DNA of 64,000 nt, taken from assembly GCA_021464415.1 (NCBI GenBank), contig CM038467.1:32233248-32297247 (forward strand), read 5' to 3'. Positions within the stretch are counted from its first letter, which is position 1. Each line of letters opens with the position of its first letter. The position numbers were made by a program, and so were the translations under genes. This stretch comes from Lonicera japonica. Lineage: Eukaryota > Streptophyta > Magnoliopsida > Dipsacales > Caprifoliaceae. This document shows positions 54,835 through 64,000 of this stretch, in pieces. Below the pieces are notes generated by a model. That model made no database searches. It saw nothing but the letters and a program-made list of their open reading frames with translations, and was not told the DNA's origin.

Positions 54835-55760
54835 TCCACACTAGGTATTAAGAAATATCATTCCCCATATCCCCATATTGTCCACTCACTGGACAACAAG
54901 TGTCCAAACAGAAAGGAGACTGCAAATCGCCATCCATACATTTACAGAGGGCAGCAAATTCAGGGAGAGAAAAGCATTTACCATCAGAAATACTTACTCA
55001 CTCTCTTTTTTCTTTTCTGAAGTCACTTTACATAGTAACCTAGACCAAAACCCAAGAGAAATGCCAATATTAAAGAAAGAGAACATTTGGCTATTTGCTT
55101 TTATCTTCGCAAATGCCATAGGGAGTTTCCTTATATTGGGACTATTCGTATCACCTCCACACATTTCCATGGCCATAACAATCACTTGGTCTATTTTGCT
55201 CCAGTGAATTCACAACACCAACTACCTTATCCACGTCACATGTTTCGAGGTAGCCTTTTTGTCGGTCCTTCAACCTCTTATCCTATTCGAGTATCAGATT
55301 TGGATTATGACTTTTATTGAGGTTATTAATGGTGTTCTGAGGGTCTCTTCGATGAGCATCCATAGGATGTACTTGGTTGGTTTATTTCATGGGTTGTGGG
55401 CCTTTGGAATTTTCATGAGCGATGGTGGGATTTTAGTTGACGAGTTTGACAAATTGTTGATTTACTGCATGGTTACGATGATTTTGGCGCTAATATATGT
55501 GGTCAACAGCTTTGCCTATATGTGGCTTCACTTCACAATGTGCGCAGATGGCCAAGGGTAAACACCATGGTTGCTGGTTTGAGGTGTGTAAGAAGCCCTT
55601 TTTAAGGTTTAATGAGCTTGGATTTTTTGTTGATATATCATCTATCTTGTTATTTTTTAGGCAGTCTCTCAGTTGTATTATTAATAGTGTGTGTTTGTCC
55701 GGGCCGGGGGGGGGGGGTGGATGGTTTGCTAGGGTTTGCAATTAATATGTGTTGGTTGTC
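54835..55760 (+). repeat. segmental duplication, right copy
   Basis: It matches 49751-50690 in the same orientation. It ends just after a G-rich tract and CAATTAATATGTGTT. Confidence 0.85.
55061..55561 (+). pseudogene. small multi-pass membrane protein, copy B, nonsense mutation (family unknown)
   Basis: From ATG 55061 the frame reads MPILKKENIWLFAFIFANAI, SFLILGLFVSPPHISMAITI, then TGA at 55205-55207 where copy A has TGG (Trp). The same frame continues to 55561, for about 166 codons in all. Hydrophobic segments suggest four to five membrane helices (IWLFAFIFANAIGSFLILGL, LSVLQPLILFEYQIWIMTFI, YLVGLFHGLWAFGIFM, LLIYCMVTMILALIYVV). Copy A has Trp here but a frameshift later, so the two carry independent lesions in a once intact gene. 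I do not recognise the family. Confidence 0.65.
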
Positions 55761-56194
55761 TGGCATTTTTAGGGCTTCATTGTGAATGGCTTTTTTTCTT
55801 TTTTGATCTTTCCTCTGAACAAATACTTGTCTAAAATGTTACTATTTTTCCATTAGACATTGCCTTATTCTTTGCATTTTGCTGATGTTGTATTTACCTT
55901 TGTTTTTAGATATTAATGTTATTGTATGCTATTGTTTTCCTTGTTTTCATTCCTTTTTGGAACATATTGTGCACAACGTATTTTATTTTCAGGGTGGTTC
56001 CAAGTCCACTTATTTTGTTCATACTAGGTTTTCCGGAGTCCATTTTTTTTTGGGTAATTGGGTGGGTAAACAACACACCATTTAGCATTCATTACGGTAC
56101 TCAATGCATTCCTAAACTCCCTGATCAGATAAGCCCAATTCAATATGTCTAATTTCAACATTGAAAACCTAACAAGCCTGTCCTAACTCAAAGC
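55761..56194. other. unassigned intergenic DNA
   Basis: No gene or element is recognised. Confidence 0.35.
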
Positions 56195-56432
56195 TGTTAA
56201 ATTATATTTTCTTATTTCTTATTATTTATTTAATTATTTCCTTTTCCTTGTTGAATTAGATTAGTTTCCTTTTCCTAGTTGGATTTCTTAGTTTCATTTT
56301 CCTAGTTAGATTAGTTCTTTCCTTTTCTATTGTCTTGTGAGACTCTATAAATAGAGCTCTCCCTTTATGTAATATTAAAAATTCACATAATCAGTTTAAT
56401 AATATTTCTCTCTCTCTCCTATAATCTTAACA
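56195..56432 (+). mobile_element. copia-like LTR with PBS, internal region mostly lost
   Basis: A 238-bp TG...CA segment (TGTTAAATTATATTTTC to ATAATCTTAACA) contains CTATAAATAGAG and a CT-rich stretch. It is followed directly by TGGTAATAGAGG at 56433-56444, a slightly degraded Met-tRNA PBS. No second LTR is found; the sequence that follows runs into a TRIM remnant at about 56815. Confidence 0.65.
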
Positions 56433-56814
56433 TGGTAATAGAGGTGTAAAATCCTTAAGCGTTTTCTGTTCATCGGCGGGCGATGAATATCGTCGTCCGC
56501 CGGACCTCCAAACCTCAATATCACCCATCACATCATCTAGCTGTCTTCTTGTTACCCACCATCTTCATAGCCCAAACACCATTATTATTAATCAATCTTG
56601 TCAGAAATCCAACCAAACCTAAACGATGCCCGCTCATCCAAAACCCCATTAAACCCATCCGCTACCAACACTTTCCTATCCCGAACACCATTATTGTTAA
56701 TCAAGTCTCTATCGACTGCCACGTCAGCCTTAAACCAACCTTTTCGATCATTCCCGTATTGACCTCAGTATTTTTGATTATTCCTGTATTGACCCCAATT
56801 TTTTCTTTTTCTTT
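56433..56814 (+). other. short internal remnant after the copia-like LTR
   Basis: An open frame spans 56483-56950, but its composition does not match a gag protein and it runs into the TRIM remnant, so it is probably chance. Confidence 0.35.
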
Positions 56815-56960
56815 CCTCCGAACCTGGTTTTCTGGGAGGTTCAAGGTTCAAGCCTTGGCATCTCCATCCCCCATTTGTTACTCTGAAATTTGTTTCTATG
56901 TAATCATGTTCACGTCTACTCTCCACATGCGAGTATGGGGTCGCATGTGAGGGATGGAGT
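56815..56960 (+). mobile_element. TRIM remnant, internal part
   Basis: TTCTGGGAGGTTCAAGGTTC and GCGAGTATGGGGTCGCATG match the interior of the intact TRIM at 17736-18017, with flanking LTR sequence lost. Confidence 0.65.
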
Positions 56961-59150
56961 ATTGCTCGATCAGATCAATATCAAAATACAAGATACTAAG
57001 CTTGCATCATTGTGAATCAAAAGCAAAGAACAACTTTTACAAATCCAAGCTTTTAACATCACGTAATGCAAAGTTGGGTTAACTCCTACCAATATCTTAA
57101 TTCCTTTTAAGTCCAATAGAAATAATCTCTAGCTAAGAGAGATGAGGGTTTCCCTATTTATCACTTTATATGATGTCACTATTAAAGTAGGTGCATTTGG
57201 CCCTAACCTAAAGCATAAATCTATCCATTTCTAGTACCTTTCATCATAAAAAATAAAAATAAAATAAAATAAAATTTATTTTATCAAGTTAGTAAATCAT
57301 AAACAAATCCAAATTTTATCAAGTTTTAATCAGAAAGGTATCATTGTTCCCCTTTTTACACGAGCGGGTAGCATTCGCGCCGAAACAAAAAAATTAAATA
57401 CCATCGAGCTCTAGCTCAAATGGTATCATTGCGCATTTTCCACACAGGTGGACCTATTGTGAACAACCCTTCTCTCTCATGTACTTTGATGAGCAAAAGG
57501 GAACCTATGGGTATATATCAATATGTCGGTGTTTCGTGTCAAGTCTTAACCAATGCAAATCATTTTTGCTTCCACCTTATAAGCTATCGGTTGATATTTT
57601 TCAAATTCATATATGACTTGATTTGTTATCAGGTAGACACGACCCGATCATGACATTAAGCAAAAAAAAAAATTCACTAGAAACAAGATAAAAAATAACT
57701 AAAATTATTTTAAAATTAGGGATAAAATATTCATAAATCTTAAAATAGGTACAAATCCTAACAAGATTCAATAAACTTTAGTTGTAAAATAAATAAATAA
57801 CAATAACAGGTCTAATGGGTCATCCGAATTCGTTAGGAGTGAACTCACAACCGACTAGTTATCATTTTGTGATAAATAACCACCTCGATTTGTTAAGGGT
57901 TTATCCAATAACTTATAATTTCGTGTCGTGTTATCGTATAACATGTGATTATGCCGAGTCTAAGGGTGAACACGGAAAATAAAGGGTGTGAAAGTGTAAG
58001 AAAGACAAAACAAAGGGTACAAAAGTGAAGCAATATAAGATGGAACACAAAAAAATAAATAAGAAAATGATGAAAAAGGTCGACCACTCACAGGCCACCC
58101 AAGCTTTTATGTGCCACGTTTTTTTGGTCCAGAGCAGTAATTGCCAAGCGTAGCCTTTTCATAGAGTCAACGGGACATTTTTGACGGGCTCATATGATTG
58201 GAGTTGATCAATGTAGTCTTTTGGGTAGGCCCAGCATGACAGTTTAGGCCGGCTCTTGTGATTGGAACAAATCCAAAAGGCAAATTATATTGTCTTACGG
58301 CGAATTCTAATAATAATATATAAAATTAATACGTAAAAATATATGCACTAATAAATAATTGATATTTGATTAATAAAAAATTATTTTATATATAAATTAT
58401 ATATATATTCTCATTTTTGCTCTAATGATTTAACTTTATAATTTTGTATAAAATTATGATGTACCAATTATATAGAAACACATGAAATATATAATATTCA
58501 ATAATTTTTTATTTATAATTAAATAGTCAAAGTGGGTATTGATTTAAAGATCTTGATGAGTATAATTCAAATATGCAACTTTTATTACAAAATAAATTTT
58601 TAATTTTTAATTATACTATTTTGAAGTTTTTGTAAAAAATTGGAAGGAGAAAATGATGAGATGGATGTGTAAAATGGATGTGTAAAATACAAACCCATTT
58701 TACACAAAAGATGATGTGGCATATTTTATACAACACATTGGAGCACCAAAAATTATACACAATGTGTAAATTTTACACAAATCCTATGTAACATGGTTTA
58801 CGCATACCTATTGGAGATGCTCTTAATAGGGCAAGACCTGAGGTTGAATTTATAAAGTGGGTATTTTTGTACATCATATCACAAAGGTAAACTCATCGGT
58901 AATCTTTTTTTACTTTAAAATTATTTTCTAGATTATTATATCTCTTTTTTAAAGAATATAAGATGATATTTGTAACTTTGTAGATTTTAACATTGTGTTT
59001 CCACCCGCTAATATAATGTAAGTTTTTTTTAGTATAAATATTATTTTTACACATCTATTGGCATACATCATTAAATTTTTGGCCTAACTCTTCATTGATT
59101 TATGAAGTTTATAAGACTTGACAATACGAAAAAGTTCATTTCTAAAGTTT
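56961..59150. other. AT-rich intergenic DNA
   Basis: No gene is supported. CCTATTGGAGATGCTCTTA near 58808 resembles the terminus of a common MITE type, and TAGCTCAAATGGTATC near 57412 is vaguely like a tRNA-derived A box, but neither can be built into an element. Confidence 0.35.
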
Positions 59151-59439
59151 TTGATAACAACCCTAAAAGTTTGTTTAGACATTGCCATAAGTAATAGATT
59201 TTAATAGTCGGATCTCCCGAAATTCAGAAAACCGGGAGTTTGTTTCGGGTGATAAAATGGAAGCATTCTCAAAGTCAAAATGAGTTCCAATTTGTTTAGT
59301 ATATAGGGATTGTTGTGGGGAAGAACATATCCAAAATTCATCTTTATCGGACATGGGATCATAAAAAACCAATTCGTCTATCATGCAATTCTAGTCGAAA
59401 TATCCTTAGCAGTAATTAAAGTAAATAGTGGCTTTCCCA

Positions 59440-60095
59440 AATTCTGATCGACCTCAAATTTGGACATAAGTTATAAAACATTTAGAGGGAAAATATATCC
59501 AAAATTCAGGAAAATCCAACGGTTAAAATTTAACTTGTTGTACAAACAAGTGACATTGTCTACAAGAAGTACCTTTCCTACGTAGGAACAAACTCTTTGT
59601 ACCAATCCGAGGAGACCGAGTCTTTCCCGAAATCCGATAATCTTCAAATTTGTACAGGGTATATAATACTTCTATTATCAATACATATCCAAAATTTAGC
59701 ATCATCCAACGGTTAGAACTTGACTTATCATACAAACAAGTGACCTTGCCTACAACAAGTATCTTTCCTACGCGGAAAAAAACTCTTCGTACCAATCAGA
59801 GCAAAAGGAGTCCTTCCTGAACTCCGATCGACCTGAAATTTTGACACGATCTAGAAGACTCCTATTCCTGACACATATCAAAATATATCATGATCCAATG
59901 GTTAGAACTTGACTTTTTGTACAAACAAGTGATCTTGTCTACAATAAGTACCTTTTCTATGCGGAAACAAACGCTTTATACCGATCTGAGAAAAAAGAGT
60001 CCTTCCCGAACTCCGATCGACCTGAAATTTTGACACAATCTAGAAGACTCCTATTCCCAACACATATCAAAAAATCAGCATGATCCAACAGTGGG
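59440..60095. repeat. ~190-bp tandem repeats, about 3.5 units
   Basis: ACAAACAAGTGA recurs at 59542, 59732 and 59921. Each unit also has TCCAACGGTTAGAACTTGAC, TACCAATC.GAG and CTCCGATCGACCTGAAATTT. They sit just upstream of the TATA box, as U3 repeats would. Confidence 0.85.
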
Positions 60096-60176
60096 AAGGC
60101 TTCGCAATAAGCTCGAAGAATCCTTGTTCCAATCTCTTTTCTTGTTTTCCAAGCATTTTTTTCAACTATAAATAGT

Positions 60177-60185
60177 CCCCCCTCC
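60177..60185 (+). promoter_or_regulatory. TATA box of the Ogre/Tat-like LTR
   Basis: TATAAATAG lies downstream of the U3 repeats and upstream of the U5 phrase, at the expected position. Confidence 0.6.
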
Positions 60186-61159
60186 ATTCATATTTTCCAT
60201 CAACAATCAAGGGGATTTCATGGTACACACCAAGAGATCCTTATTCTCTCCCTCCAAGAGAGCTCATGATAATTTTCTCTCTCTTCTTTTATTTATTTAT
60301 TAGTTTTATAATTCAGACTCTTGTCTGCTTAATTTCTATCACTTGATAGCTTTTCAAAACCCTTTTTTAAATTTTTTTCAAAACCAAAGGCATATAACAA
60401 ACCTTAATCTAATTCCAAAATGGTATTATTACTTTTTTACTTTTTTAAAAGTTCGGATTAGCGGTATTGTTATACGAAGGAATCGATAATCTCGATATAT
60501 TCAATCTAACTCATAGATTGCAGTGTATATATGATAAATACTCGATTATGAGAGCACTATTGCCATCTATACAGGTTTAATCAATATCGATCAAATCGCC
60601 TCATATAATATCGAATATAAGATTCCACATCGAATCAGTTTCCGAAAAGCCCAAAGTTTTACAAAATCACTTATTTCATTACATCTACTATTGTCAAACT
60701 CTCTTTTCTAAATCACACGCACACACATTTGTTTTCAAAATCATGGGCGAATTAGGAAACACATTGTTTTCATCCCATCCCTAAAATCCCGATTTTTAAA
60801 GCAAGCACGAAAAGCTATAGAGTAATAACAATAGCATGCAATTTGTAACTTTGGGTGCCTAACACCTTTCCAATTTGTAACTTAATTCCCGAACATTCGA
60901 ATTAACTGGTTTCGCATATATTGTGTATAAGAGGATATTTAGTCCATAAATACGTTTCTTTTACACAAACATTTTTTGTTTGTTTAGTAAAACAAACTAA
61001 CGACTCTTATTCTTTTCAAAATCGATTTTTAAAGCAACACGAAATTGCCGCCCACGAGGACCTCAAGCGTCGAGAACGCGGGTTCTCACACCTGGTAAGC
61101 CATTGCCAAACCTTATGTTGTGTTGAATAATGTTCTTCATTTCTTTGGTTCTTATCTAA

Positions 61160-63453
61160 GTGTTGCTTCCACCTCTTACAGATGAGAAGTTGTTCAATAG
61201 TCCTGGTTGGGGTATCATCCATTATGATCAATTAAATGCCATTGCCCGTCATATTGGCAATGATGACGGCTCTAAAATAAATCATCCCAGGGCAACCTAT
61301 AATCTTCTGGGTTATCGCCCTGATTGTACGTCCTTTCTCGATCGGACTTTCTCAGGCGACTGAATATGAGATAAGTTAGAGTCTCTTGCTCAATATCAAT
61401 TATTTGCTCGATATGAAATCCTTAACCGGGACGTTCGGGTTGACGCTGAGAGGACAGTGCGCAATGCGATTGAGGGTCTGGCCAGACGGCTTCGAATCAA
61501 CCGTCTAAGAGGTAGAAGAAAAGAAGGGCTATCAAGTCTGCTAGAGTGAACATCTTGGTGGTTTCCACCATTGAGGAGGTTCCTCCATCCTTCTCAAGCC
61601 TGATGTGCCGGTTCTGGCACCCTTTTAAGTGACCGTCACAGGTGATATTTCGGCTGCGAATCCTTTTTTGAAGTCAAACTGAGGGGTGGCAGTTCCAGTT
61701 GAGGGTCTAGATGACCCTAATACATATAAGGAGGGGGAGGACCCGAAGATCGAGCAACTTTTTGCCGACGCTGAGTTCACTGACCAAGCTGGTTCTTCAT
61801 GCACGATGCCTTCTGCTGAGTCAGGGAACCTCCACCCCACTATTGCTATAGAAAAGCAAGTCGGTTTGGATGCCGAAATCGTTCGTCCTATTTCGGTGCC
61901 GACCATGATTGGTCTGGACGAACCCTCTTCCACCCGAAGAGCTGATAACAACTGAAGTTGCCTTTCCCACTTTTTCTCCTATTTGCAGTGTTATTTTCTT
62001 TGAAGATTTCTTTTCGTGGCCTAAAAATGTCAGGAGGCTCCTGATAAGGCAATATCGTATCTGAGTTGGTGCTAAAACCAATTGTTATTTTTGTGAAACA
62101 GGCACTGCGGAAGTTTCGCTTCTTTTTTCCTTTGTCCTGGTCATGGAGACTATGGCTCTTCCTCAAACAGAACGTTTAAATTTTCGGCAAGCTCGCATGC
62201 TAAAAGAAAATAAGGCGGTGTCTGCCTCTGAAATTGCCAAACTTGCTACTCCGTTAAAGAAGAGTAGAAAAATGGACATATCCTATGAAGGTGACGTGGA
62301 GACAGTCCTATCTAAGACTCCCCGAGTTGATGATGGGGTTCTGTCGTCAGATGCTATTCTGAACATCGAGATTATCGTTCTCGTCATTTTTGAGGCCCTG
62401 ACTTTTATTGAGGGTGGTTATTCTACCGATTTGGCAGTTACTGAAGAGGGGGTTCATATTCCCACTTTGGCCGTTAAGGGTGACACTGGTCCCAGCCCAT
62501 CTGTAGATAAGGGCAAGGCAAAAGTTTTCGTAGCGGAGCCGAGATTATGCTTCCCTGACAGATTAGTGACTATAAAAGATTTAGCTATCCGCGATCCTGA
62601 AGTTTCTCGAGCCATGATTACATATATGTCCCTCCTCAGTTATCAGGAGCTGTTGCAGCAAAAAGGCCCTGTTAACTTGGGAATAGGAGTTTTTCGATGT
62701 CTTGCCTAGGTAACACACTTCTATCACTTTTATTTTTCCTCATTGGTTATGATTTCTTTTAATGTTCATACAATAGCTGTCGTGCTTGTAGGAGCTGAGG
62801 AAATCCATGGCTATTAAGAAAGAGAAGAAAGCCAAGATCAGGAAGCATAATGCCTTGGTCGCTGAGTTGCTAGAAACCTAAACTGCCCAGGGTAAGGAGC
62901 TTGCTGCTCTTAAGGCTTCTTATCTAGAACAAGCTTCTAGACTTAGTGAAGCCAGTGTGCCTTAGGGGCCAAAAAGTTAGCCAAAGAGAGTGCCGAGTTG
63001 ATGGCCAAAGGTGCTTTTGTTGAGCTAAATCGAGTTAGGGAGGAGAATGCCTTAATCGTGGCCCAGCTAAAAGAAACACATGCCTCCGAGAGATCTCAAC
63101 TAGTTTTTCGGCACGAATCTTCCTTGATCGATGAGAGAAATTGCGGCTATAACGAGGCTCTGAGCGATTGTGCAATTGAGATGTTTAAACTTAAAGATAT
63201 CATTTATCAAGGCGAAAACAAACTCGGCCTTGAACGTGCTGGTCTCTCTCCCGATTATGAATTATTCGGTGAAGCTGCACTATGTCCTCCCGATCTCTAC
63301 AGTGCTAAAGTTTCCTCCGATATAGAGGAAGATGATGATGTATTGCCCACTAATCCCCTTTCTAAGGCTTATAATTTTTTTGTCATTGGGGCATATTTGT
63401 ATGTCTTGATCGGCCTTGAGCTCTTTCTCTGTATACTCGTACCTTTGATATAA
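61160..63453 (+). pseudogene. broken coiled-coil retroelement ORF(s), gypsy-type gag-like region
   Basis: A series of plus-strand open stretches with coding character is separated by stops and frameshifts: DEKLFNSPGWGIIHYDQLNA (from 61181), VEGLDDPNTYKEGEDPKIEQ (from 61695), the 188-residue frame 62143-62709, ELRKSMAIKKEKKAKIRKHN (62797 on), and 62998-63453 (VREENALIVAQLKETHASER, DERNCGYNEALSDCAIEMFK). The later part is strongly coiled-coil and ends in an acidic segment. Proteins of this style are often annotated in plants as putative gypsy-type transposon products. The assignment rests on style and context, not on a catalytic motif. Confidence 0.5.
62143..62709 (+). pseudogene. 188-residue open frame in the retroelement coiled-coil region
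   Basis: It opens METMALPQTERLNFRQARML and contains a basic stretch (ATPLKKSRKMD), an acidic middle, and IKDLAIRDPEVSRAMITYMS. No domain is recognised. It ends at TAG shortly before a GT-AG-like gap and the ELRKSMAIKKEK segment, so it may be one exon of the longer protein. Confidence 0.45.
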
Positions 63454-63640
63454 TACAATTTATCTTCAGCTTTTAATCTTGTTAAGTTATTTGATGATGT
63501 GTTTATTGATTTCCAAACTGATATTGTTATGTCGTTGTCCCTTAAGACGCAAAGGGCTGCTAGGACGTGGAACAAGCAGGGCTTTGTGGATTGAAACCAT
63601 TTGTATAATTGTTAGTTTGGCCTATAAATTAGTTTGAAAT

Positions 63641-64000
63641 AATGCCCCTAGGACATATGTGTTCATCTCGGCCTATGGCAGATGACACCCGTGGCTTAAG
63701 CAGCCAGAAGTTTTAAATAATGCCTTTAGGGCACAATTGTTCATTTCGGCTTATGCCAGATGACACATGTGGTTTAAGCAGCCAAAAGTTTTAAATAATG
63801 CCCTTATGGCACAATTGTTTATTTCGGCTTATGGCAGGTGACACTTGTGGCTTAAGCAGCCAAAAGTTTTAAATAATGCCTTTATGGCACAAGTGTTCAT
63901 CTCGGCCTATGGTAGATGACACTTGTGACTTAAACAACCAAAAGTTTTAAATAATACCCATAGGGCACAAGTGTTTATGTCGGCCTATGGCAGATGACAC
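63641..64000. repeat. 78-bp tandem repeat, at least 4.5 units, running off the window
   Basis: The AATGCC/AATACC anchor recurs at 63641, 63719, 63797, 63875 and 63953, exactly 78 bp apart. Each unit reads AATGCCNNTAGGGCACAA..., TCGGC(C/T)TATGG(C)AGATGACAC, and CTTAAGCAGCCAAAAG. It lies directly 3' of the coiled-coil ORF, in the position of a retroelement 3' UTR. Confidence 0.95.

Larger units (their letters stand above)
59151..61020 (+). mobile_element. Ogre/Tat-like gypsy LTR
   Basis: A gene-free region with 190-bp tandem repeats, a TATA box (TATAAATAG at 60177-60185) and the U5 phrase GGGTGCCTAACACCTTTCC at about 60854. This matches the phrase and layout of the LTR fragment at 40504-41860. 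It is followed by AACGACTCTTATTC in the PBS position. The left boundary is uncertain and no second LTR lies in the window. Confidence 0.55.

Noticed and set aside
57400..57650. SINE suggested by TAGCTCAAATGGTATC (A-box-like)
   Set aside because: No B box, tail or target duplication could be found.

Overview
The window is nuclear DNA of a flowering plant, most likely a eudicot. The evidence is plant-type F-box genes with an intron in the 5' leader, AT-rich intergenic DNA, and every major class of plant transposable element: LINE, copia-like and gypsy LTR elements, TRIM, CACTA, MULE, Tourist-like MITEs and solo LTRs. No rRNA, tRNA, CRISPR or prokaryotic signal was seen. Species cannot be resolved from the sequence.

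Host genes. The only convincing intact host genes are three related plus-strand F-box genes (902-2176, 11754-12998, 32257-33477). Copies 1 and 3 keep a non-coding first exon, a leader intron ending just before the ATG, and related 3' UTRs. Copy 2 arose by a tandem duplication that began inside that intron, so it has no leader exon. Its 3' UTR was also replaced, and a TG...CA element of about 2.5 kb (probable solo LTR) sits 109 bp upstream of its ATG. Two copies of an unrecognised small membrane-protein gene (49985-50485 and 55061-55561) are both broken, by different mutations.

Most notable element. At 5799-8800 lies a compact minus-strand LTR retrotransposon with 266-bp LTRs, a perfect GTTAA target duplication and an initiator-Met-tRNA-type PBS. 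Where gag-pol would be, it carries two pieces of host transcription factors. One is a LOB-domain (LBD) reading frame in sense, with one internal stop. The other is a decayed AP2/ERF gene resembling the RAP2.4 group, in antisense.

Layout. 0.4-5.8 kb: F-box 1, its 3' flank, a TIR element and a Tourist-like MITE. 5.8-8.8 kb: the gene-carrying LTR element. 8.9-14.4 kb: second duplication unit with F-box 2. 14.4-20.9 kb: decayed minus-strand LINE holding a complete 282-bp TRIM and a second LINE 3' end. 21.1-23.5 kb: large Tourist-like MITE, TRIM remnant, gypsy integrase remnant. 24-29.3 kb: array of ~290-330-bp repeats rich in GGTGCTAAAA/TTTTAGCACC, split by a Tekay-like solo LTR and by a MULE that appears to carry a GAPB-like fragment. 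30.3-33.5 kb: F-box 3. 34.5-35.7 kb: tandem duplication with a 21-G tract. 36.8-46.4 kb: minus-strand Athila-like gypsy element, 5'-truncated, with an Ogre/Tat-like LTR piece inside. 46.9-48.9 kb: 5' end of a CACTA element. 49.7-55.8 kb: membrane-protein pseudogene pair flanking the 3' half of a second CACTA. 56.2-57 kb: copia-like LTR and TRIM remnant. 59.2-64 kb: Ogre/Tat-like LTR, broken coiled-coil retroelement ORFs and a 78-bp tandem array running off the end.

The F-box proteins would act as substrate receptors of SCF ubiquitin ligases. Most other content is decayed. Several insertions can be read against an empty site in the sister duplication unit, which makes their boundaries unusually certain.
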